DNA of 64,000 bases, taken from Paramicrobacterium chengjingii (GTDB lineage: Bacteria; Actinomycetota; Actinomycetes; Actinomycetales; Microbacteriaceae). How positions within the stretch are numbered: position 1 is the stretch's first letter; every line of letters starts with the position of its first letter. The translations under genes and the position numbers were made by a program. Positions 53,903 through 61,720 of this stretch are shown here, piece by piece. The notes beneath the pieces are model-generated. The model had not been told where the DNA came from. It did not search any database and was given only the letters and a program-made list of their open reading frames with translations. Where the stretch lies: positions 248,001-312,000 of the forward strand of contig NZ_CP061169.1 in assembly GCF_011751765.2 (NCBI RefSeq), given 5' to 3'.

Positions 53903-53928
53903 CGTTGTGAAGATTTTGTGTCACAACG
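53903..53928. promoter_or_regulatory. Dyad upstream of the large lipoprotein gene
   Basis: CGTTGTGA-N10-TCACAACG has perfect 8-base arms, and an overlapping second dyad (TGTGTC/GACACA, 53917-53937) shares its right half. Located 37-62 bases before the lipoprotein start, where a regulator or leader structure could act. Confidence 0.4.
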
Positions 53929-53964
53929 TGGGACACAGCGAAGATTCCGTGGGGGGAACCAGGG

Positions 53965-55932
53965 TTGAGTAGTGCAATTGCGCAGTCGCGTCATGACGGG
54001 GAAACGGGCGTTGCGAGGTGGAAGCGCGGAGTCATAGCGCTGATGGCGCTCACGGTGGCATTCATTCTCACCGCGTGTGGAGCCGTTGTTGACACCACAC
54101 TTGTGATCAAAGCCGATGGCAGCGGATCCCGCGCGATATCCGCGACTGTCGAAGCAGACGACCTTGAGAAGGTCGATGGCGGAGCTGCTGCCATCGACAA
54201 GGCCATCACCGAGAACATCCCCGAAGGAATGGAGTACGGGGGTCAAAAAGCGGGCAGTGACGGTGCAGCCGTCTACTCGTTCACCATCGAATTCGATTCG
54301 CAAAGTGACTACGAAGAGAAGGTCATCGGCATTCTCGGGGCGGGTGGAGTCACAGACATTGAGACCGAGATCGAGATTGTCGTCGCCGACTCGGTGTTCC
54401 GCGAAGGCGTGAGCGTGAACGAAAACTTCACGTCTCAGGATCTTCTGCAATGGCTCGTCGAGGCCATGGTGAAGTCGGGAATCGTCGACGACGATGACAA
54501 GGACGATCTCACGGAGATCGGGAAGACCGTTGTCGAGGTCGACGGAGTCGGACACGACTCATCGGCGAAAATTGAGTACTCGGACATCGCCGATTACGGC
54601 ATCCGGGATCTGAATGTCACGACTGACGGAATCGGCACAGGCGCCTACGAACGCACGATCTCATATGACCTGTCGCGTGAGACGTACTCCCGTGACACCG
54701 ACGCCTACGACGAGTTCTTCACGAAGGCGACGCCAAAAGGCGGCACCTTGACCGAGCCGGACGAAGCGTCAACCGTCTGGACGATCTCTTTCTCAGCAAA
54801 AGACGAGAAGCAGCTGATCGACTACACGAACACGGCGCTGAACTCTGAATCGACGGACTTTGCCGTGTCGAGCGAGACCGACGCTGATGATCCGACGATG
54901 TTCCACACGTCAGTGATCGACTTTGTCGACTGTGGGCAGATCTGCAATGAGGACGCCGAAGTCTCGTCGAACCTGGTCCTGCCGAAGGGCTGGCAGGGTG
55001 ACAACGGGGGCGCAGGAGAAGACGGTTGGTCGATGCCCATCAGCCATGACCCGGTTGTCTTCGACCACCGCGTGCAGTTCGAGTCGGTTGTTGCGGCAGC
55101 ATCCGTAGCTCCTTCAGGGGAGAACACGCTCACCATCGACTACGTTCTGAGCGTCGAGAATGCGGACCTCGTCGGATCGGCGATGCAAGAATTCCTCGAG
55201 CCTGCATCAACGGTCGCGGACCTCAGTGTCGACGCGGGTAAGAAGGCAGTCACCTACACGATCACGGTTGTCGGTGAGGATGCCGCTGAGACAAACAGCC
55301 GACTGGACGAGTACCTGCCCGGGTCGCAGTACAGTGTCGTCGAGTCGGACTCGTCACTGTTTACGCGGTCGTATTCGGTGAACATGATCATCGCTTTGCC
55401 CCGTGACCTGCTGAGCGGTGGCGTCGCGGATGGGATCACGTACCGTGTTGACCTTCCCGGTGGTGCGAGCGTTGCCGATAGCTCCGAGCTGCCCAAGGGC
55501 GCCAAGATCGCCGGCAACGTCGTGGCTGTGTCTGAAGACTCCCCGAGCTCGCCTGAGTTCCGTGTTGACGCGAGTAGTCCGAACATCGGAGGCATCATCA
55601 CGCTCGGTGTGATTGTGCTGTTCGTACTGCTGATCATTGCAGCCGTGGTTTTCTTGGTGATTCGGCAGAAGAAGAAGGCGGCTGCAGCAGGCCCGAACGG
55701 CGGACTCTTCAGCTACGACGGAGACCAGACGGGGAACCCCGACGCGTCTGCGGCAGGAACGCCGTCGCCCGATGCCGTGCCGCCTGCTTCGCCGACGTCG
55801 GCTGGCGAGCCGCTGGCGCAGACCGCGGTGCTCGACGAATCGGCGACGGAGCAGCTTCCAGAGCCGTCTTCTGAGTCGCCGACGGAGGTGCTGCCTCCGC
55901 GGCCACCGCTTCCGCCGAACTCGCAGCAGTAG
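53965..55932 (+). CDS. Large lipoprotein with C-terminal membrane anchor
   Basis: A 655-residue protein with TTG start and GGGGGA upstream. The N-terminal signal peptide ends at a lipobox (ILTACGA; Cys38). The ~500-residue extracellular part appears to contain at least two repeated beta-rich units (DTTLVIKADGSGSRAI and TLTIDYVLSVENADL), a style seen in LppM-like proteins, but I cannot assign the family firmly. A transmembrane helix (ITLGVIVLFVLLIIAAVVFL) precedes a cytoplasmic Pro-rich tail. Likely a cell-envelope protein of unknown role. Confidence 0.75.
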   Translation: MSSAIAQSRHDGETGVARWKRGVIALMALTVAFILTACGAVVDTTLVIKADGSGSRAISATVEADDLEKVDGGAAAIDKAITENIPEGMEYGGQKAGSDGAAVYSFTIEFDSQSDYEEKVIGILGAGGVTDIETEIEIVVADSVFREGVSVNENFTSQDLLQWLVEAMVKSGIVDDDDKDDLTEIGKTVVEVDGVGHDSSAKIEYSDIADYGIRDLNVTTDGIGTGAYERTISYDLSRETYSRDTDAYDEFFTKATPKGGTLTEPDEASTVWTISFSAKDEKQLIDYTNTALNSESTDFAVSSETDADDPTMFHTSVIDFVDCGQICNEDAEVSSNLVLPKGWQGDNGGAGEDGWSMPISHDPVVFDHRVQFESVVAAASVAPSGENTLTIDYVLSVENADLVGSAMQEFLEPASTVADLSVDAGKKAVTYTITVVGEDAAETNSRLDEYLPGSQYSVVESDSSLFTRSYSVNMIIALPRDLLSGGVADGITYRVDLPGGASVADSSELPKGAKIAGNVVAVSEDSPSSPEFRVDASSPNIGGIITLGVIVLFVLLIIAAVVFLVIRQKKKAAAAGPNGGLFSYDGDQTGNPDASAAGTPSPDAVPPASPTSAGEPLAQTAVLDESATEQLPEPSSESPTEVLPPRPPLPPNSQQ

Positions 55933-55958
55933 AACGCGGCATCGGCCCGTAACCGCCG

Positions 55959-56939
55959 CTACAGCAGGGCGTAACAGCGGCGGATGCGGTCACGCCACCA
56001 CTCGTCACGTTCGGGTGGCGCGGCGTAATCGCGCAGCATCCGCTCTGAGACGTCGACGCGGCGCACATCGATGGCGCCGTTGCGTGCCACAAGCGGCTTG
56101 TCAGTGACGTCGGCGGCGAGCAGAGAGGCTGTGCCGAGCCCGCAGTCGTAGGGCAATTCGGGCACGGCTGCGGCCAGGTGTGCGCCGAGCGCGAGACCGA
56201 CCGATGTGTCGAGGGCACTCGAAACGGTGACCGGCAGTCCGGCAACGCGCACGATGTCGAGCGCACGGGTGATGCCGCCGAGTGGCTGTGCTTTGACGAT
56301 GAGCAGGTCGGCGGCGTTCGCCGTGGCAACCTCGAGAGGATCGCTCGCTTTGCGCACGCTCTCGTCTGCGGCAATCGGAATGCCCATGTACTTCACGCGT
56401 TTGCGCACGTCGGCTAGCTCATCGACAGTGGCGCACGGCTGTTCGACGTACTCGATGTCGCACTCGGAAAGTGTGCGGATGGCGTGCTCGGCCTCGTCGA
56501 CATTCCAGCCGCCGTTCGCGTCGAGGCGCACGCGGCCCTCTGGCCCCATCAGGCGGCGCACCTCGGCGACACGTGCGACGTCGTCATCGAGGCTCTGACC
56601 CTGTTCGGCGACCTTCACCTTCACGGTGCGGCAGCCGTCGTAGCGTGCCAGCACGGTCTCGACCTGCGCCACCTCGACAGCCGGCATCGTTGCATTCACA
56701 CGGATGCTGTCGCGGAAGAGCTGTGGAAGCTCGCCCCAGCCGAACTCAATGCCTGCCCGCAGCCACGTCGCCGCCTCGGCATCCTGGTACTCAGTGAACG
56801 GCGAGAACTCGGTGGCGCCCTCGGGGCCGATGAAGATCACGGCCTCGCGCTGTGTGATTCCGCGGAACTGCGTTGTCAATGGCAGCGAGACAACGTGCGC
56901 CGTGGCAAGCAGTTCGTCGAGTGGCGGCAGCGAATCCAT
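55959..56939 (-). CDS. menC: o-Succinylbenzoate synthase
   Basis: A 326-residue enolase-superfamily enzyme dehydrating SHCHC to o-succinylbenzoate in menaquinone synthesis. Catalytic Lys in VKVKVAE, metal ligands in RLDANGGW, EYVEQPC and AADESV, second Lys in LIVKAQPLGG. Start chosen at the ATG giving MDSLPPLDELL. Divergent from menB. Confidence 0.92.
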   Translation of the reverse strand: MDSLPPLDELLATAHVVSLPLTTQFRGITQREAVIFIGPEGATEFSPFTEYQDAEAATWLRAGIEFGWGELPQLFRDSIRVNATMPAVEVAQVETVLARYDGCRTVKVKVAEQGQSLDDDVARVAEVRRLMGPEGRVRLDANGGWNVDEAEHAIRTLSECDIEYVEQPCATVDELADVRKRVKYMGIPIAADESVRKASDPLEVATANAADLLIVKAQPLGGITRALDIVRVAGLPVTVSSALDTSVGLALGAHLAAAVPELPYDCGLGTASLLAADVTDKPLVARNGAIDVRRVDVSERMLRDYAAPPERDEWWRDRIRRCYALL

Positions 56940-57089
56940 GCACCCATTCTGCTCTCTGCCCGCGAGAAGTACACGCATTCGGAGCCCGCGCTGCCGATGC
57001 GGCGTGTCGTCGCCCGACACGCCCCACATGAACTGGTCTCTCCGAATTACGGGGCACCCTGGCTGGTGGCTGACAACTACGATTGACGC

Positions 57090-57992
57090 ATGACGGTGTC
57101 TGAGATCTTCGACGAAACGCAGTGGCAGACGGTTGAGGGCTTCGAGCAGCTCACCGACATCACCTATCACCACACGCACGACGGCCGCGTGGCACGCGTC
57201 GCGTTCGACCGCCCTGACGTGCGCAACGCTTTTCGTCCGCATACAGTCGACGAGCTGTACCGGGCGCTGGATCACGCGCGCACCACGTCGACGGTCGGCG
57301 TCGTGCTGCTCACAGGCAACGGCCCGAGCGCCAAAGACGGTGGCTGGGCGTTCTGCTCGGGCGGCGACCAACGCATCCGCGGCCGCGACGGCTACAAGTA
57401 CTCCGACGCCGACACGTCAGCGGGCATCGATCCGGCGCGCTCGGGCCGCCTGCACATCCTCGAAGTTCAACGGCTCATCCGCTTCATGCCCAAGGTAGTC
57501 ATCGCCGTCGTTCCCGGCTGGGCTGCCGGCGGCGGGCACTCGCTGCACGTTGTGTGCGATCTCACGCTCGCGAGCGACACAGCGAAATTCAAGCAGACGG
57601 ATGCCGATGTCGGCTCCTTCGACGCCGGCTACGGTTCCGCCTACTTCGCGCGCCAGATCGGCCAGAAGTTTGCCCGTGAGGTGTTCTTTCTTGCCGGAAC
57701 ATACACGGCCCAGCGTGCTTACGAGATGGGCGCCGTCAACGCTGTCGTTCCGCACGCTGACCTCGAAACCGAGGCGCTGCGGTGGGCACGGCGCATTCTC
57801 ACCAAGTCGCCGACGGCAATCCGGATGCTGAAGTTCGCGTTCAATGCAGTCGACGACGGTCTCGTGGGCCAGCAGGTCTTCGCGGGCGAGGCGACGCGCC
57901 TCGCCTATGGCACAGACGAGGCCGTCGAGGGGCGTGACTCGTTTCTCGAAAAGCGCGAACCCGACTGGTCGCCGTACCCCTGGCAGTACTGA
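57090..57992 (+). CDS. menB: 1,4-Dihydroxy-2-naphthoyl-CoA synthase
   Basis: A 300-residue crotonase-fold enzyme that cyclises o-succinylbenzoyl-CoA. Diagnostic stretches: FDRPDVRNAFRPHTVDEL, SGGDQRIRGRDGY, PGWAAGGGHSLHVVCDLTLA and TDADVGSFDAGYGSAYFAR. ATG start with little ribosome site. Followed by a long inverted repeat before menE. Confidence 0.95.
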   Translation: MTVSEIFDETQWQTVEGFEQLTDITYHHTHDGRVARVAFDRPDVRNAFRPHTVDELYRALDHARTTSTVGVVLLTGNGPSAKDGGWAFCSGGDQRIRGRDGYKYSDADTSAGIDPARSGRLHILEVQRLIRFMPKVVIAVVPGWAAGGGHSLHVVCDLTLASDTAKFKQTDADVGSFDAGYGSAYFARQIGQKFAREVFFLAGTYTAQRAYEMGAVNAVVPHADLETEALRWARRILTKSPTAIRMLKFAFNAVDDGLVGQQVFAGEATRLAYGTDEAVEGRDSFLEKREPDWSPYPWQY

Positions 57993-58026
57993 GCGGCAGA
58001 ACCGAGCGGCACGACGATCGCGGCGA

Positions 58027-58086
58027 ATCGGGAACCAACTTTTGCGATAATCCGGCACTGTTGGAGAGCAAAAGTTGGTCCCCGAT
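58027..58086. repeat. Long inverted repeat between menB and menE
   Basis: Two 19-base arms (58027-58045 and 58068-58086) match at 18 of 19 positions around a 22-base spacer; the arm core is ACCAACTTTTGC and GCAAAAGTTGGT. It fits a REP-like palindromic element or an RNA hairpin processing/termination point. It has no T-tract. Confidence 0.65.
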
Positions 58087-58124
58087 CGTGGTCGCTGGCC
58101 AGGCACGGGTCGTAGACTCGGGTC

Positions 58125-59297
58125 ATGACGCGCAGTCTCGTCGCTGTTTCAGCATCCGACCCGCTTGAGGTTATGAGCGCGCTGCGTAGCGCACTCGATC
58201 GGTCGGGTCCGGCGCTTCTGCCGGTTGCGGCCGAATCCACGCACGACGACACACCGCTCGCTGCCCACCACGGCTCAGAGCTGCACGAAGCTCCGCACGC
58301 GACTGCCGCCGTCATTCGCACCTCAGGGTCGACCGGTCTGCCCAAGAACATTGTGCTCAGTGCCGATGCGCTGCTGGCGTCAGCATCCGCCTCTGAGTCG
58401 GTCATGGGCGGGTCAGGGCAGTGGCTTCTCGCGCTCCCCGCGCACTACGTGGCCGGGCTGCAGGTGCTCGTGCGGTCGATCGCCGCCGAGACGACGCCTG
58501 TCGTGCTTGCTCCGGGGCGCTTCGACACGGCGGCATTCGTCGAAGCGAGCAAGCAGCTCACGGGCGACCTGCGCTTCACCTCGCTCGTTCCGGCACAGCT
58601 GATGCGACTGCTCGAGACGCGTGCGGGGGTGACGGCATTGCGCCGCTTCGACGGCATCCTGATCGGCGGCCAGGCGCTTCCCGAACCGATTCGGGATCGC
58701 GCGCAGCTGCTCGGCCTCCCGGTGTATCGCACCTACGGATCAAGCGAGACGTCCGGCGGCTGCGTCTACAACGGGCGACCGCTGCCCGGCGTTGAGATGA
58801 ACATCGTCGATGGTCAGGTGGAGCTGACGGGACCAACGCTGAGCGACGGCTACCTCGCCGATGACGGAACTTTCGACCACGCTCGCATGGAGGGAGTCTT
58901 CGTCGACCGCGACGGACGCCACTGGTATCGCACAGGCGACCTCGTCACCATCGACGACGGCGTGCTCACGGTGCTCGGCCGGGCGGACAACGTGATCGTC
59001 TCGGGCGGAGTTAACGTCAACCTCGACCGCGTTGAACGCATCGTGCACACCGTCGCCGGGCTTGAAGACGCCGTGGTCGTCGGTGCCGCAGACGACCGCT
59101 GGGGGCAGGTTCCCGTTGTCGTCACCGATGTTTCGGGCACCCGCCTCGACGAGGTTCAGGATGCTGTTTCGCAGCAGCTCGGCAAGCCCGCCCGCCCGAA
59201 CCGAATCGTCACGATTGCCGCTGTTCCTCGACTCACTTCGGGCAAGCCCGACCGACAGGCCGTCGCGCGTGCAATCGCGGAGCGCACGCTGCCATAG
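58125..59297 (+). CDS. menE: o-Succinylbenzoate-CoA ligase
   Basis: A 390-residue adenylate-forming ligase. ATP loop RTSGSTGLPKN, then YGSSETSGGCVYNG, YRTGDLV and the C-terminal SGKPDR lysine. At 390 residues it is shorter than typical 450-500 MenE, as is usual for actinobacterial MenE. Activates o-succinylbenzoate for MenB. Confidence 0.93.
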   Translation: MTRSLVAVSASDPLEVMSALRSALDRSGPALLPVAAESTHDDTPLAAHHGSELHEAPHATAAVIRTSGSTGLPKNIVLSADALLASASASESVMGGSGQWLLALPAHYVAGLQVLVRSIAAETTPVVLAPGRFDTAAFVEASKQLTGDLRFTSLVPAQLMRLLETRAGVTALRRFDGILIGGQALPEPIRDRAQLLGLPVYRTYGSSETSGGCVYNGRPLPGVEMNIVDGQVELTGPTLSDGYLADDGTFDHARMEGVFVDRDGRHWYRTGDLVTIDDGVLTVLGRADNVIVSGGVNVNLDRVERIVHTVAGLEDAVVVGAADDRWGQVPVVVTDVSGTRLDEVQDAVSQQLGKPARPNRIVTIAAVPRLTSGKPDRQAVARAIAERTLP

Positions 59298-59336
59298 CGA
59301 TCTTTAGTAAAGTTGCCGCGGAGCAGGAGGTCATTC

Positions 59337-60332
59337 GTGGCAGCACAGCGTAAGAGCACGTCGAAGGCACGGCAGGGCACAACGATGCCCGTCGCCCGAA
59401 AGGGCGGAGGCAGAAGCGGCAACCCGGCGGCGCGACCGCTGCAGCACATCAAACCGGCAACGGCGGGTGATTGGATCCGCGCCGCGCGCATTCCGACCTT
59501 GCCAATGTCGATCGCACCGGTGCTCGTGGGAACGGGCGCCGCGCGCATTGCGGGGGAACCGGGGGAGTTCCACTGGGTGCGGGCACTGCTCTGCCTCGGG
59601 GTCGCCATCGCCCTGCAGATCGGCGTCAACTTCGCCAACGACTATTCCGACGGCATCCGGGGAACCGATCGGCGTCGTGTCGGCCCGGGGCGCCTTGTCG
59701 GCTCAGGTAAAGCCAGCCCCCGCAGCGTTCTGACGGCAGCGCTCGTGTTCTTCGGACTCGCAGCGGTTGCCGGAGTGCTCATCACCGTTGCCACACAGCA
59801 GTGGTGGCTGATCGCCGTGGGGGCAGCCTGCATTCTCGCCGCGTGGTTCTACACAGGTGGGAAGCGCCCCTACGGGTATTACGCCCTCGGTGAGATCGTC
59901 GTGTTCATCTTCTTTGGGCTCGTCGCCACGCTCGGCACCATGTGGGTGCAGGTGGGCCAACTCAACCAGGAGGCGTGGTACGGCGCCGTCGGGGTGGGCC
60001 TGATCTCAATGAGCGCGATCCTCGTCAACAACCTGCGCGACCGCGAGTCAGACAAACTCTCGCGCAAGCACACCCTCTCGGTGCTGATCGGCGGACTCGC
60101 ATCGCGCATTCTCTTCGTCGTGTTGATGCTGGCACCTTTTGCGATCGCGGCGCTCGTCGCGCTGTTCTATTCGGGTATCTGGTACGCCGCAGCTGCGCTG
60201 CTCGCCGCACTTCCAGCGTGTCTCATCGTTGTCACGGCGCGCACGCCGAAAGAGCTGGTGCTCGCACTCAAGCTCGTGGGAGTCACGCAGCTGCTGTACG
60301 GCGTCGCGTTCTTCTTGGGCTACTCGTTCTAG
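59337..60332 (+). CDS. menA: 1,4-Dihydroxy-2-naphthoate polyprenyltransferase
   Basis: A 331-residue UbiA-family membrane enzyme that attaches the isoprenoid chain. Two acidic motifs are visible: NFANDYSDGIRGTD and NLRDRESDKLSRKH. Eight or nine hydrophobic segments. AGGAGG 6 bases before GTG 59337 decides the start, leaving a basic ~40-residue N-terminal extension. Confidence 0.93.
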   Translation: MAAQRKSTSKARQGTTMPVARKGGGRSGNPAARPLQHIKPATAGDWIRAARIPTLPMSIAPVLVGTGAARIAGEPGEFHWVRALLCLGVAIALQIGVNFANDYSDGIRGTDRRRVGPGRLVGSGKASPRSVLTAALVFFGLAAVAGVLITVATQQWWLIAVGAACILAAWFYTGGKRPYGYYALGEIVVFIFFGLVATLGTMWVQVGQLNQEAWYGAVGVGLISMSAILVNNLRDRESDKLSRKHTLSVLIGGLASRILFVVLMLAPFAIAALVALFYSGIWYAAAALLAALPACLIVVTARTPKELVLALKLVGVTQLLYGVAFFLGYSF

Positions 60333-60369
60333 AAGCAGCTTGCACGGCGCGGCCAGCGCGGCATCCGGG

Positions 60370-60780
60370 TCAGTCGAGGCGCTTGCCGAGCACGACGACG
60401 TCGGATCGGTCGTAACCGAGGCGGCCATAAAACGACAGAACGTCACTATTCTCGCTGCGCACCATGAGTTGAATTTTAGGGATGCCGCGGTCGCGGACCC
60501 AGTCTTCGCACGCGGACATCAGATGTGCGCCGAACCCGTGCCCCCGACTGCGCTCGGCGACGGCGAGAGAGTACACCCATCCGCGGTGGCCATCGTGACC
60601 CACCATGGCCGTCGCGACAATCCCGACGTCGTCGGTGACAGCGAGCACCGTTGAATCGGGCCCCCGCAGTGCGCGGCGGCAGTCCGCGATTGCGTCGTTC
60701 CAGGGGCGGGTGAGTCCCGCTTCGGTCCACAGTGAAACAGCATCCGGAATCTGCTTGTCAGTGAGAGGCGCGATGTTCAT
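60370..60780 (-). CDS. GNAT family acetyltransferase, YpeA-like
   Basis: A 136-residue compact N-acetyltransferase. Acetyl-CoA loop SRGHGFGAHLMSACEDW and C-terminal IQLMVRSENSDVLSFYGRLG are typical of YpeA/RimI-like proteins. Substrate unknown. It sits between menA and the rest of the men genes on the opposite strand. Confidence 0.87.
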   Translation of the reverse strand: MNIAPLTDKQIPDAVSLWTEAGLTRPWNDAIADCRRALRGPDSTVLAVTDDVGIVATAMVGHDGHRGWVYSLAVAERSRGHGFGAHLMSACEDWVRDRGIPKIQLMVRSENSDVLSFYGRLGYDRSDVVVLGKRLD

Positions 60781-60814
60781 CGCTCAATGCTAACCAGCAG
60801 TCGCTGGGCGCGGT

Positions 60815-61159
60815 TCAGCGCACGTCGTCGTCGCTGTGATGCGCGTCGTCGTGATTCTCGTGCGCGTCGGTGTGCTGCGCACTCGCGCTGTGCTCGACGA
60901 CGTCGTCTTCGGCCTCTTCGTCTGTCGGAGTCTCGTGTGGCTTGTCAGAATCCGCGCCCGTGCGCTTGTTATGAATCGCCACCGCAACCTGTTCGCGCGG
61001 GTGGCGAAGGAAGATCAGTGAGATCGCAAACCCGATGAGTGCCGCAACGATTGCCGAGAACCATTCGTTGAAGCCGAGCAACAGCAGAATCGCCAGGGGA
61101 ACGATGAACGTCAGAAGGCGAAGAACCGTGTAAGTGACGGCAGCGGGAATGCGTTTCAC
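60815..61159 (-). CDS. DUF4229 family membrane protein
   Basis: A 114-residue protein: two transmembrane segments (LRLLTFIVPLAILLLLGF and IVAALIGFAISLIFL) then an acidic, His-rich cytoplasmic tail (AHENHDDAHHSDDD). The His/Asp tail may bind metal, which is speculation. DUF4229 proteins are typical actinobacterial neighbours of men genes. Confidence 0.82.
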   Translation of the reverse strand: MKRIPAAVTYTVLRLLTFIVPLAILLLLGFNEWFSAIVAALIGFAISLIFLRHPREQVAVAIHNKRTGADSDKPHETPTDEEAEDDVVEHSASAQHTDAHENHDDAHHSDDDVR

Positions 61160-61246
61160 AAGAGAATTCTAGGTTGTTGCGGCTGTCTGAGCGCTGGATG
61201 CTGTCATGCCCAGTGCATTAACCGTCTGGGCAGATACCATTAGGGC

Positions 61247-61720
61247 ATGGCACGCCTGCTCTTCATTCTGATTCCGGTGATCGTGGCAATCACGATCTAC
61301 TCGGTTGTTGACTGCGCCATCATCGACAATCGGCGCGTCAGGGGTCTGTCGAAGCCGGTTTGGATCGTCGTGATCCTCGTGCTTCCGGTGATCGGCCTCG
61401 CGTTGTGGTACTTCATCGGCCGAGGCGGCCCCGACCTTGCGCGCGATGTGGCGCCAGACGACGACCCGTCGTTCATCGGCGGTCTGCAGACCGATAGCGT
61501 GCAAGACGACCGCATTCGTCAGCTTGAGGAAGAGCTTGCGGCGCTCGATGCCGAAGAAGAGATCATTCGACCGCGCGACGAGAAGAAGAAGCGGCAGGAT
61601 GCTGCTGAGGCAGACAAACGCAAGCGCGCCGAAGAGGCAGCAGACGGTGATCTGCCAGACGATGACGGACACCCCTCAGACCACGGCCACGGCACGGGGT
61701 CGAACAATACGGATGCCTGA
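61247..61720 (+). CDS. PLDc_N domain membrane protein
   Basis: A 157-residue protein with two membrane helices in the phospholipase D-nuclease N-terminal (PLDc_N) pattern: IYSVVDCAIIDNRRVRGLSK and LVLPVIGLALWYFIGR. A charged coiled-coil-like C-terminus follows (RIRQLEEELAALDAEEE). No catalytic HKD motif. Its end overlaps the menD start. Confidence 0.85.
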   Translation: MARLLFILIPVIVAITIYSVVDCAIIDNRRVRGLSKPVWIVVILVLPVIGLALWYFIGRGGPDLARDVAPDDDPSFIGGLQTDSVQDDRIRQLEEELAALDAEEEIIRPRDEKKKRQDAAEADKRKRAEEAADGDLPDDDGHPSDHGHGTGSNNTDA

